Assembly (NCBI GenBank): GCA_020441345.1
Contig: JAGRMK010000063.1
Span: forward strand, 1-16,744
Source of the DNA: Paracoccaceae bacterium
GTDB lineage: Bacteria > Pseudomonadota > Alphaproteobacteria > Rhodobacterales > Rhodobacteraceae
DNA length: 16,744 nucleotides
Direction: 5' to 3'
Shown here piece after piece: positions 7,313 through 15,110 of the stretch (position 1 is the first letter of the stretch; every line of letters begins with the position of its first letter). Both the position numbers and the translations under genes were made by a program. The notes under the pieces are model-generated. The model did no database searches. It had not been told where the DNA came from and saw only the letters and a program-made list of their open reading frames with translations.

Positions 7313-7882
7313 ATGCCGATTGTCAGGGTCGATCTGCTCGAAGGGTATTCCGACAGTGTGAAGGCGCGGCTGGGTGACTCGCTGACCACCGCTGTGCGCG
7401 GCGTGATCGACGCCCCGCCCGAAGCGGTGACAGTGATCCTGCACGACATGCCCGCGGCCAATTACTATCGTGGCGGCACGCCCCGCACCCCCGGCTCAGA
7501 CCTGCCCGATTCGGCGCAGGTCGTGCATGATTTCCTCGCCGCGATGGAGGCACGCGACCTGGACCGCGCCCGCTCGCATCTGGCGCCCGGGTTCATCATG
7601 ACCTTTCCCGGCGGCATGCAGATGACGACGCTGGAAGATCTGGTCGCCTGGTCAAAGCCCCGCTACCGCTTCGTCAAGAAGACCTATGAACGGTTCGATG
7701 CGCTTGGACAGCTGGTCTATTGCTTTGGCACGCTGCATGGCGAATGGCCCGACGGCACGGCGTTTTCGGGCATCCGCTTTATCGACCGGTTCGAGCTGGT
7801 GCAGGGGCGCTTGCACCGCCAGGATGTCTGGAACGACATGGGCGAGATGCGCGCAGCCGGTGCCAAGGGGGCAACCGCATGA
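7313..7882 (+). CDS. 4-oxalocrotonate tautomerase-like domain fused to a SnoaL-like (NTF2 fold) domain
   Basis: This 189-residue protein has two parts. Residues 1-58 match the 4-oxalocrotonate tautomerase family (MPIVRVDLLEGYSDSVKA...VTVILHDMPAANYYRGG). These enzymes use an N-terminal proline, here Pro2 exposed after loss of Met, to shift double bonds or enols. Residues about 65-180 (QVVHDFLAAMEARDLDRARSHLAPGF...FIDRFELVQGRL) look like a SnoaL/NTF2-like alpha+beta barrel, a fold used by small isomerases, cyclases and dehydratases. The ATG at 7313 is chosen because it gives Pro2 and has AGGGGG eight bases upstream. Numbering from Pro1, Arg11 of classical 4-OT is Tyr, Arg39 is Thr and Phe50 is Tyr, so it is not a standard oxalocrotonate enzyme. 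It heads the hyu operon and overlaps hyuB by four bases. The precise reaction is unknown. Confidence 0.82.
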   Translation: MPIVRVDLLEGYSDSVKARLGDSLTTAVRGVIDAPPEAVTVILHDMPAANYYRGGTPRTPGSDLPDSAQVVHDFLAAMEARDLDRARSHLAPGFIMTFPGGMQMTTLEDLVAWSKPRYRFVKKTYERFDALGQLVYCFGTLHGEWPDGTAFSGIRFIDRFELVQGRLHRQDVWNDMGEMRAAGAKGATA

Positions 7883-9567
7883 CCATCGACCCGATCACGC
7901 TGGCCGTTCTGGCCGGTCGCATGGAACAAATCGCCGACGAGATGGACGCAACGCTGTTCCGCTCGGCGTTCAACCCGATCATCGCCGAGGCGCATGATGC
8001 CTCGCACGGGTTGTATCATGCCAGCAGCGGCGAGACGCTGGTGCAAGGCAAATCCGGCCTGCCGATCTTCGTTGGCGTCATGGCCTTCGCGGTCAAGGCG
8101 GTGATCGACAAATCCGCCCGCGACGGCGACCTGTCGGATGGCGATGTCTATATCTTCAACGACGCGCATATTGGCGGCACGCATCTGTCGGACATGCGGC
8201 TGGTGCGCCCCTATTTCCACGATGGCGCCGTGTTTTGCCACCTGGCCTCGGTGGGGCACTGGCATGACGTGGGCGGCGCGGTGCCGGGCAATTACAACCC
8301 CCGCGCAACCGAGGTGTTTCAAGAGGCTTTTGTCCTGCCCCCGGTCAAGCTGATGCGCGGCGGCGTGCTGCAACAGGACGTGGTGGACATCGTGCTGCGC
8401 AACACACGTCTGCCAGCCTCGGCGCAGGGCGATCTGAACGGCCAGATCAATGCGCTGGACCTGGGCGCGCGGCGGCTGGATGCGCTCTTGGCCGAATACG
8501 GCGCCGAGACCGTGCGCGCCGCGCTGGATGCGCTGTCGGACCGCGCCGAAACCATGACCCGCGCCGAGGTCAGCGCCCTGCCCGATGGCCGCTGGGAGGC
8601 GATCGATTGCCTGGATAACGACGGCATCACCGACCGCGAACTGCCGATCAAGGTCGCCATCGAGATCAGGGGCGACCGGCTGGCGCTGGACTTTACCGGC
8701 ACGGCGGGGGCCACGGCGGGGCCGGTGAACATCAGCCATGGCACGGCGGTTGCCTGCGTCTACGTGGCAATCAAGCACATCTTTCCCGGCCTTCCCGCGA
8801 ATGCCGGCGTGATGCGGCCGATCGACGTGACAATTCCGCCCAAAAGCCTGCTTTCGGCCGAATTCCCCGCGCCGACCGGCGGCTATACCGAAACCATCCT
8901 GCGGATGATCGACGTGATCTTTTCGGCCCTGTCCCAGGCCGTGCCCGACCGTGTCGTCGCCAATGCCTATGGCACGATCAACGCCTTGTCGCTGGCCGGA
9001 CACCGAGCCGACGGGCGACGCTGGGTGATGTTCAGCTTTTACGGCGGCGGCCATGGCGGCAGCCCCGAAGGCGACGGTCTGAACCACGGCAACGCGCCGA
9101 TTTCCACGGCGACGATCCCGCCGGTCGAAATCCTGGAATCCGCCTATCCCGTGATGTTCCGGCAATGGGCGCTCAGGCCCGACAGCGCCGGGGCCGGGCA
9201 GCATCGCGGCGGGCTGGGCGCGGTGTATGAGATCGAGCTGCTGGAACAAAGCGCCGAGGCGTTCTTGTTCGGTGAGCGCGGCTGCCACGCGCCCAAGGGG
9301 GTCGCGGGCGGCGGCGAGGCCGCGCTGAACCGCTTCGCCTATGAGAATGCCGGCACCTGGCACACCCCGCCGATGGTGTCGAAAATGGTCGGCATCCATC
9401 TGAAAAAAGGCGAGCGCGTGCGGCTGGAAACGCCGGGCGGCGGCGGCTACGGCCCGGCCCGAGCCCGCGACGCGACGGCGGTCGCGCGCGACGTGCGGCT
9501 GGGGTATCTTTCGGCCGAGGGCGCGGATGCCGCCTATGGCCACGACTGGCGCAAGGGGCAGGCATGA
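7879..9567 (+). CDS. hyuB: Hydantoinase B/oxoprolinase family protein (HyuB)
   Basis: This 562-residue protein is the B subunit of an ATP-dependent hydantoinase/oxoprolinase-type enzyme. With HyuA it opens cyclic amides (hydantoins, N-methylhydantoin, 5-oxoproline, caprolactam) using ATP; related pairs carboxylate acetone or acetophenone. Visible family features are the N-terminal PITLAVLAGRMEQIADEM (5-22), RSAFNPIIAEAHDAS (28-42), NDAHIGGTHLSD (94-105), GHWHDVGGAVPG (126-137), DFTGT (271-275), and the glycine-rich FYGGGHGG and TPGGGGYGP near the end. Length fits HyuB and is too short for acetone carboxylase alpha. The start at 7879 overlaps the tautomerase stop; an upstream in-frame extension to 7720 lies inside that gene and is not homologous. 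The order B then A, overlapped by four bases, means subunits are made together. Confidence 0.93.
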   Translation: MTIDPITLAVLAGRMEQIADEMDATLFRSAFNPIIAEAHDASHGLYHASSGETLVQGKSGLPIFVGVMAFAVKAVIDKSARDGDLSDGDVYIFNDAHIGGTHLSDMRLVRPYFHDGAVFCHLASVGHWHDVGGAVPGNYNPRATEVFQEAFVLPPVKLMRGGVLQQDVVDIVLRNTRLPASAQGDLNGQINALDLGARRLDALLAEYGAETVRAALDALSDRAETMTRAEVSALPDGRWEAIDCLDNDGITDRELPIKVAIEIRGDRLALDFTGTAGATAGPVNISHGTAVACVYVAIKHIFPGLPANAGVMRPIDVTIPPKSLLSAEFPAPTGGYTETILRMIDVIFSALSQAVPDRVVANAYGTINALSLAGHRADGRRWVMFSFYGGGHGGSPEGDGLNHGNAPISTATIPPVEILESAYPVMFRQWALRPDSAGAGQHRGGLGAVYEIELLEQSAEAFLFGERGCHAPKGVAGGGEAALNRFAYENAGTWHTPPMVSKMVGIHLKKGERVRLETPGGGGYGPARARDATAVARDVRLGYLSAEGADAAYGHDWRKGQA

Positions 9568-11615
9568 TGCGTTCCACGATGATCGGTGTCGATGTCGGCG
9601 GCACATTCACCGATGTCTTTGTTCTGGACGAGGCCACGGGCCGCGCGCGCGTGGCCAAGGTGCCGACCACCCGCCCCGACCAGTCGGGCGGCTTCATGGC
9701 AGGAATTGCGGCCCAGGTCGGCGATCTGGGCAGCGTCGCCAGCGTGGTGCACGGCACGACGGCGGGCACCAACGCCCTGCTGGAACGCAAGGGCGCGCGG
9801 ATCGGCGTCATCACCACCGAGGGCTTCCGCGACGTGCTGGAAATGCGCCGCCGTGACCGGCCCCGCACCTGGGGCCTGCGCGGCGCATTCGAGCCCGTGG
9901 TGCCGCGTGACCTGCGGCTAGAGGTGTCCGAGCGCACCCTGGCCGACGGCACTGTGCACACGCCGGTCGACCTGGAGGCCGTGCGCGCCGCCGGTCGGGC
10001 GCTGATCGACGCCGGGTGCAGGGCGGTGGCGGTACTTTTTGTCAACGCCTATGCCAACCCGGACAACGAGCGCGCCGCGGTCGCCGCCCTGCGCGACCTG
10101 TGGCCCAACGCCCATGTCGCCAGTTCCTCGGAAATCCTGCCCGAGATCCGCGAGTTCGAACGTTTTTCAACGACCGCGCTGAACGCCTATCTGCAACCCG
10201 AGGTCTCGGGCTATCTGGCACGCCTCGAAGCCGCACTGACCGGCCAGGGGTTCGGGGGCGAGTTCCTGATCGTGCAATCGAATGGCGGCGTGATGGCCGT
10301 CGATACCGCCTGCCGCCTGCCGGTGCGCACCGCGCTGTCGGGGCCTGCCGCCGGGGTGATCGCCGCGGCCTATATCGCGCAAAGCGCCGGGTTCCCTGAC
10401 ATCATCACCGGCGACATGGGTGGCACCTCGTTCGACGTGTCGCTGATCGAAGACGGGCAGGCCGCACTGGCCGCACAGACCGCGATCGACTTCGGCATGG
10501 TGGTTCGCACCCCGATGATCGAAATCACGACGATCGGGGCGGGCGGCGGTTCGATCGCCTGGGTGGACAAGGGCGGGCTGCTGAATATCGGCCCGGAAAG
10601 CGCGGGTTCCGACCCCGGCCCGGTGGCCTATGGGCGCGGCAACACGCGCCCCACGGTGACAGACGCCAATATCGTGCTGGGCCGCATCGATCCCGACCGT
10701 CCGATTGGCGGCGGCACGCTGGATGTGGCTGCGGCGCGGGCGGCCATCGACGCGCATGTCGGCACCCCCCTGGCCCTGAACACCGAAGAGGCTGCCGAGG
10801 CGATCATCCGCGTTGCCAATGCGCGCATGGCCGGCGCGATCCGGCTGGTCAGTATCGAACGCGGCCACGACCCCAAGAAGTTCGCCTTCATGCCCTTCGG
10901 CGGGGGCGGCGCGCTGCATGCGGGGGCGATGCTGGCCGAGGTCGGCCTGTCGCGCGCGATCATCCCCCGCTATCCGGGCGTGACCTCTGCCATGGGCTGC
11001 GTGATTGCCGACATGCGGCAGGATTTCGTGCAGACCGTGAACGCGATGACCGACACCGCGGATACCGAGGCGCTGGGCGCGCTGATCCAGAACCATATCG
11101 ATGACGGCGCGCGGTTGCTGGATGCGGCGGGCGTGGCCTTTGCCGGACGCGAGGTGGTGGTCGAACTGGACATGGCCTATGTCGGCCAAACGCATACCGT
11201 TTCGGTGCCGCTGCCCATCAAGCTTGAGGGTGACACGGTGGCAACGCCGCTGCGAGAACAGATCGTCGCAGCGTTCGAAGCTGCCTATCGCCGGGTCTAC
11301 GGGCGGTTGTTGCCCGGCGGCGTGACGCGGATCCTGAACCTGCGCACGGCAGTGATCGGCACGCGGCCGAAATTTGACCTGAAGGCGCTGGCGCCCGAAG
11401 GAGAGGGCGTCACCACCCCGCGCACCCACCGCCGTGTGCACATGGGGGCCTGGGTCGAGGCCGCGATCCTGGATCGCCTGTCGCTGCCGGTGGGGGCAGT
11501 GGTCACGGGGCCCGCGGTGCTGGAGCAGCCCGACACGACCATCCTGATCGAGCCGGGGCTGAGCGGGCGTGTCGATGACTTCGGCAACATCATCCTGAGC
11601 CGAGAGGGCGCATGA
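9564..11615 (+). CDS. hyuA: Hydantoinase A/oxoprolinase family ATPase subunit (HyuA)
   Basis: This 683-residue protein is the A subunit partner of HyuB and carries the ASKHA-type (actin/hsp70/sugar kinase-like) nucleotide site. It is thought to phosphorylate the cyclic amide or its carbonyl so that the ring can open. Motifs: DVGGTFTD (10-17), HGTTAGTNALLERKGA (63-78), GVITTEGFRDVLEMRRRDRP (about 82-101), and GDMGGTSFDVSLI (283-295), followed by GAGGGSIAWVD and GPESAGSDPGPVAYGRG. Near residue 445 is FMPFGGGGALHA. The gene begins ATGATG inside the hyuB stop; either Met may be used. Its stop overlaps the next gene by ATGA. Length and motifs match N-methylhydantoinase A-type proteins. Substrate is open: lactam, cyclic imide or hydantoin. 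Confidence 0.93.
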   Translation: MMRSTMIGVDVGGTFTDVFVLDEATGRARVAKVPTTRPDQSGGFMAGIAAQVGDLGSVASVVHGTTAGTNALLERKGARIGVITTEGFRDVLEMRRRDRPRTWGLRGAFEPVVPRDLRLEVSERTLADGTVHTPVDLEAVRAAGRALIDAGCRAVAVLFVNAYANPDNERAAVAALRDLWPNAHVASSSEILPEIREFERFSTTALNAYLQPEVSGYLARLEAALTGQGFGGEFLIVQSNGGVMAVDTACRLPVRTALSGPAAGVIAAAYIAQSAGFPDIITGDMGGTSFDVSLIEDGQAALAAQTAIDFGMVVRTPMIEITTIGAGGGSIAWVDKGGLLNIGPESAGSDPGPVAYGRGNTRPTVTDANIVLGRIDPDRPIGGGTLDVAAARAAIDAHVGTPLALNTEEAAEAIIRVANARMAGAIRLVSIERGHDPKKFAFMPFGGGGALHAGAMLAEVGLSRAIIPRYPGVTSAMGCVIADMRQDFVQTVNAMTDTADTEALGALIQNHIDDGARLLDAAGVAFAGREVVVELDMAYVGQTHTVSVPLPIKLEGDTVATPLREQIVAAFEAAYRRVYGRLLPGGVTRILNLRTAVIGTRPKFDLKALAPEGEGVTTPRTHRRVHMGAWVEAAILDRLSLPVGAVVTGPAVLEQPDTTILIEPGLSGRVDDFGNIILSREGA

Positions 11616-12214
11616 TGGACCCCAGACGCACCGCCCTGCTGACCATCGACCTGCAAAACGACTTTCTGCACCCGCAGGGCGCCTATGGCCGCGCCGGTCT
11701 GGGTGCCTCTGCCATCGCCGCCCTCCCCGCCCGGATCGCGCCCCTGCGCGACGCGCTGCGCGCGGCGGGCGGGCTTTATGTCTCGGCGCAGTTCACGCTG
11801 GTGCCGGGGCCCGACGGCCCGCTGGTCGCCCCGCATCTGAAGGCGCTGCGCCCGTTTCTGGGTGCGGGCGATTTCGAGCCGGGGAAGTTCGGGCATGCTT
11901 TGGTCGATGCTCTGCACCCGGCCGATTTCACCGTCGAGAAAGTTGCCTACTCGGCCTTCTACCAGACCCGGCTGGACTTCATCCTGCGCAAGATGGGCAT
12001 CGACACGCTCATCCTTGGCGGAATCGTCACCAATGGCGGCGTGGCCAGCACTGCGCGCGATGCGCATCTGCGCGACCTGCACACCGTCTTGTTGACCGAC
12101 GGCTGCTCAGCCTTCAAGGACGAGGTGCACGCGGCGACCCTGACCTCATTGGGCACCGTCTGCGAACAGATGACCTGCGCGCAGGTCATCGCCCGGATCG
12201 GAGGCCTTGCATGA
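11612..12214 (+). CDS. Isochorismatase-like hydrolase lacking the catalytic cysteine
   Basis: This 200-residue protein belongs to the isochorismatase/cysteine hydrolase superfamily, which includes nicotinamidase, N-carbamoylsarcosine amidase, maleamate amidase and true isochorismatases. Asp13 (LLTIDLQNDF, 9-18) and Lys110 (FTVEKVAYSAF) are the expected acid/base pair. The nucleophile position is changed: GIVTNGGVASTARDAH (137-152) has Gly143 where amidases have Cys (TNVCVESTARD). The DNA reads ggc-ggc there, so it is not a misread frame. True vinyl-ether isochorismatases such as PhzD also work without that cysteine, so a non-covalent hydrolysis or a non-amidase role is possible. Its position after hyuBA would suggest it acts on the ring-opened product. 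It overlaps both neighbours by four bases. Confidence 0.85.
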   Translation: MMDPRRTALLTIDLQNDFLHPQGAYGRAGLGASAIAALPARIAPLRDALRAAGGLYVSAQFTLVPGPDGPLVAPHLKALRPFLGAGDFEPGKFGHALVDALHPADFTVEKVAYSAFYQTRLDFILRKMGIDTLILGGIVTNGGVASTARDAHLRDLHTVLLTDGCSAFKDEVHAATLTSLGTVCEQMTCAQVIARIGGLA

Positions 12215-13077
12215 CCCTGAAATCCCGCCTTGCGCAGCCGCCGATCCTGGTCGCGCCCGGCGTCTATGACGGTATGACCGCCGCGCTGGCCGAACAGGCC
12301 GGGTTCGAAGCGCTCTATCTGTCGGGTGCCGCCGTCGCCTATACCCGGCTTGGACGGCCCGATATCGGGCTGGCGACGATGTCGGAAATGGCCGACACGA
12401 TGGCCTTGATCCGCGACCGCGTGGCGCTGCCGGTGATCATCGACGCCGATACCGGTTTTGGCAATGCGCTGAACGCCCAGCGCACGATGCGCGTTTATGA
12501 ACGCGCGGGAGCCAGTGCCCTGCAGGTCGAGGATCAGACCTATCCCAAACGCTGCGGCCACCTGAGCGACAAGTCCCTCATTCCCCGGACCGAAATGGCC
12601 GGCAAGATCGCCGCGATGGCCGATGCGCGGGCCAGCGAGGAAACGCTGATCATCGCCCGAACAGATGCCATTGCCGTCGAAGGGGTCGACGCCGCCCTCG
12701 AGCGCGCCGAAGCCTATCTCGCTGCGGGCGCCGACGCGCTGTTCATCGAGGCCCCGCGCTCGGCCGAGGAACTGTCGCGCATCGCCGCAACCTTTCGCGG
12801 GCGTGCGCCGCTGATGGCGAACATGGTCGAAGGCGGCGCAACGCCGATCCAGTCGGCGGCGGATCTTCAGGCGCTCGGCTTCGACCTGGTGATCTTTCCG
12901 GGGGGCATCGTGCGCGCCCTGATGCGCACCGCCGAGGACTATTACCAAAGCCTGCACGCCGAAGGTTCGAACGCGCCCTTTGCGGATCGGATGCATGATT
13001 TCAAAGGGTTGAACGCAAGGCTTGGCACCGACGCGATGTTGGAAACCGGCGCCCGGTTCGAGGGGCGCGAGCCATGA
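12211..13077 (+). CDS. Isocitrate lyase/PEP mutase family C-C lyase (methylisocitrate or dimethylmalate lyase-like)
   Basis: This 288-residue protein is an isocitrate lyase/phosphoenolpyruvate mutase superfamily enzyme. Such lyases cleave 2-hydroxy dicarboxylates retro-aldol fashion into a 2-oxoacid plus a carboxylic acid. Key features: LYLSGAAVA (36-43), metal-binding aspartates in IDADTGFGN (77-85), the catalytic loop PKRCGH (112-117, Cys115), IARTDA (148-153), FIEAPRS (178-184) and NMVEGGATP (204-212). The KRCGH cysteine means a true lyase rather than a PEP phosphonomutase. The NMVEGG form is like 2,3-dimethylmalate lyase, oxaloacetate decarboxylase/hydrolase and plant petal death protein, and differs from the NITEFG form of PrpB. 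It lies in a locus with an aconitase-type hydratase that could supply a substituted malate. Exact substrate unknown. Confidence 0.88.
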   Translation: MTLKSRLAQPPILVAPGVYDGMTAALAEQAGFEALYLSGAAVAYTRLGRPDIGLATMSEMADTMALIRDRVALPVIIDADTGFGNALNAQRTMRVYERAGASALQVEDQTYPKRCGHLSDKSLIPRTEMAGKIAAMADARASEETLIIARTDAIAVEGVDAALERAEAYLAAGADALFIEAPRSAEELSRIAATFRGRAPLMANMVEGGATPIQSAADLQALGFDLVIFPGGIVRALMRTAEDYYQSLHAEGSNAPFADRMHDFKGLNARLGTDAMLETGARFEGREP

Positions 13078-14453
13078 CGCCCCGCATCCTGCCGCCCCCC
13101 TCTTTCGATGCCCGCGTCCAGACACTGATCGTCGGCGCAGGTGCGGCAGGGCTGGTTGCGGCACTGGCGGCGACCGAGGCCGGCCAGGAGGTTCTGGTGC
13201 TCGAACGCGATGCGGTGCCGTCCGGGTCCACCGCCTTGTCGGCAGGGCTGATCCCCGCGGCGGGCACCCGGTTTCAGCGTGCGGCGGGGATCGACGACAC
13301 GTCAGACCTGTTCGCGGCCGACATCCAGCGCAAGGCGCACGGCGAAAACGACCCGGCCAGCGTGGCACAGATGACCCGTGCCGCGGCGCCCGTGATCGAA
13401 TGGCTGGCCGACCGCCACGGGCTTGCGTTCAGCCTGGTGCATGATTTCGACTACCCCGGCCATTCCCGACGCCGGATGCACGGGCTTCCCAGCCGCTCGG
13501 GCCGCGCGTTGATCGACGCTCTACGCTCTGCTGCCGAACGCGCGGGCGTCGATATCCTGACCGAGGCGCGCGTGGATACGTTGTTCGCCGACGCTGGGCG
13601 CATCCATGGCGTCGGGCTGATCCGCCCCGACGCAAGCCGCGACCAGATCGGCTGCGACCGGCTGATCCTGGCCTGCAACGGGTTTGGCGGCAACAAGGCT
13701 ATGGTCGCCCAACACATGCCGCAGATCGCCGGCGCGCTCTATTTCGGACATCCGGGAAATACCGGCGAGGCGCTGGACTGGGGCGAGGCGCTGGGTGCCG
13801 AAATCCGCCATCCCGGCGCCTATCAGGGGCATGGCAATGTCGCGCATCCGCACGGCATCCTGATCACCTGGGCGGTGATCACCGAGGGCGGATGCCAGGT
13901 GAACCTGTCGGGTGAGAGATTCTGGAACGAGGCGCAGGGCTATTCCGAAGCCGCGCGCGCCGTGCAGGGGCAATCCGAAGGCCAGGCGATCGCGGTCTTC
14001 GATGAACGCATCGCCGCAATCGCCCGCCAGTTCGCCGATTTCCGCGACGCCGAGGCGCAGGGCGCGGTGCGCCGCGCAGAAACCCCGGCAGAGCTGGCAG
14101 ACGCTTTTGGCCTGCCCGCCGACGCTTTGGCGAAAACGCTGGACGCTTTCGAAGCGGCCAAGCATGGCCGTGGCGTAGACCCGTGCGGGCGCGCCCTCGC
14201 CGGGGCAGCCCCACTGGTGCCCCCCTATCTGGGGGCAAGGGTGACCGCCGCGCTGTTTCATACCCAGGGCGGGCTGGCGGTGGATGAAAGCGCCCGTGTG
14301 CGCCGCAAGGGCGGCGGGGTGTTCGACACCCTGTTCGCGGCAGGCGGCGCGGCCTGTGGCGTCTCGGGCACGGCGGATTCGGGCTATCTGTCGGGTAACG
14401 GGTTGCTGGCCGCCGTCACGCTGGGCCGGATCGCGGGTCAGCACCGCCTTTGA
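13074..14453 (+). CDS. FAD-dependent oxidoreductase (fumarate reductase/KstD-like dehydrogenase)
   Basis: This 459-residue flavoprotein belongs to the fumarate reductase flavoprotein/3-ketosteroid dehydrogenase/tricarballylate dehydrogenase group, which interconverts a CH-CH bond and an alkene next to carboxyl or keto groups. The dinucleotide fold is VQTLIVGAGAAGLVAALAA (15-33) with Glu44 ending the second strand (VLVLERD). GERFWNE (280-286) and HTQGGLAVD (396-404) are family-typical substrate-domain stretches, and SGYLSGNGLLAAVTLGRIAG (436-455) is the C-terminal FAD contact. There is no signal peptide or heme-binding CXXCH, so it should be a cytoplasmic enzyme, unlike flavocytochrome c. It is the last gene of the operon, overlapping the lyase by four bases and ending 19 bases before the convergent tetR. 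Desaturation of a substituted succinate would fit the hydratase and lyase of the locus; this is inference. Confidence 0.87.
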   Translation: MTPRILPPPSFDARVQTLIVGAGAAGLVAALAATEAGQEVLVLERDAVPSGSTALSAGLIPAAGTRFQRAAGIDDTSDLFAADIQRKAHGENDPASVAQMTRAAAPVIEWLADRHGLAFSLVHDFDYPGHSRRRMHGLPSRSGRALIDALRSAAERAGVDILTEARVDTLFADAGRIHGVGLIRPDASRDQIGCDRLILACNGFGGNKAMVAQHMPQIAGALYFGHPGNTGEALDWGEALGAEIRHPGAYQGHGNVAHPHGILITWAVITEGGCQVNLSGERFWNEAQGYSEAARAVQGQSEGQAIAVFDERIAAIARQFADFRDAEAQGAVRRAETPAELADAFGLPADALAKTLDAFEAAKHGRGVDPCGRALAGAAPLVPPYLGARVTAALFHTQGGLAVDESARVRRKGGGVFDTLFAAGGAACGVSGTADSGYLSGNGLLAAVTLGRIAGQHRL

Positions 14454-14472
14454 GACAAGCAACCCGTCGATA

Positions 14473-15096
14473 TCAACCGCGCTGATCGTCCGTCGTGCCC
14501 CCTGCGCCGTTCAGACCGCCCACCCCGTCCAGGACAAGGGTCGTCGCCAGGTCGGCATAGTCGCTGCGGGTGACCGGGCCCCCATCCTTGAACCACATGT
14601 AGACCCAGTTCATCATGCCGAAAAGCGACATGGTCACCGGCATCACCAGCCTGGCGTCGAGATCGGGTTGCACCAGCCGCACCACGGCCGAAAAATGGCG
14701 CACGATGTTGCGTTCGATGCTGTGAATCTCGTGTCGTTGCTCGGGCGCAAGCGTCGGTGTGCCGTTGATCTGGACCTTGTGGTAATTGTCGGCGTCGCGG
14801 TAGGTTTCCAGCACCGCCCCGACCAGGGCGCGCAACCGGTCACGGGGGGACAGCGTGGCGTCATCGGCTTCGGCAACGGCATCGTCGAGTTCCGCCAGAT
14901 GGGTGCGGATGATATCGAAGATCAGCGCATCCTTGCCGGGATAGTAATGGTAGAGCAGCGCCTTCGAGACCCCGGCCTGCACCGCGATCTGCGCCATCGA
15001 CGCCTTGTCCATCCCTTGCTCGGCCAGAACCGCCGCCGCGCTGGTCAGGATGGCGCGTTGCTTGTCCTCGAAATCGGCGGCTCTGGTACGGGCCAT
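14473..15096 (-). CDS. TetR/AcrR family transcriptional regulator (possible PaaR-like)
   Basis: This 207-residue regulator has the N-terminal TetR helix-turn-helix: RAILTSAAAVLAEQGMDKASMAQIAVQAGVSKALLYHYYPGKDALI covers residues 14-59 (read in pieces; recognition helix about 42-51). The remaining helical part is a ligand-binding and dimer domain ending in a hydrophobic helix (ATTLVLDGVGGL). I choose the ATG at 15096, preceded by AGGAG eight bases away; a longer frame to 15156 would run into the folded intergenic element. It follows paaI-paaK on the same strand after 93 bases. In alphaproteobacteria a TetR protein next to paaK often controls phenylacetate genes, so a PaaR-like role responding to phenylacetyl-CoA is a fair guess, not shown. 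Confidence 0.88.
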   Translation of the reverse strand: MARTRAADFEDKQRAILTSAAAVLAEQGMDKASMAQIAVQAGVSKALLYHYYPGKDALIFDIIRTHLAELDDAVAEADDATLSPRDRLRALVGAVLETYRDADNYHKVQINGTPTLAPEQRHEIHSIERNIVRHFSAVVRLVQPDLDARLVMPVTMSLFGMMNWVYMWFKDGGPVTRSDYADLATTLVLDGVGGLNGAGGTTDDQRG

Positions 15097-15110
15097 GCGG
15101 CGGCTCCTGG

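Noticed and set aside
7717..9606. 629-codon minus-strand open frame opposite hyuB
   Set aside because: Antisense shadow of a well-supported HyuB; composition rich in His, Arg, Gln and no family motif.
10167..11441. 424-codon minus-strand open frame opposite hyuA
   Set aside because: Shadow of HyuA, whose motifs are continuous on the plus strand.
7879..11615. HyuBA as acetone or acetophenone carboxylase
   Set aside because: Subunit sizes (562 and 683) fit hydantoinase/lactamase type, and no small gamma subunit is present.
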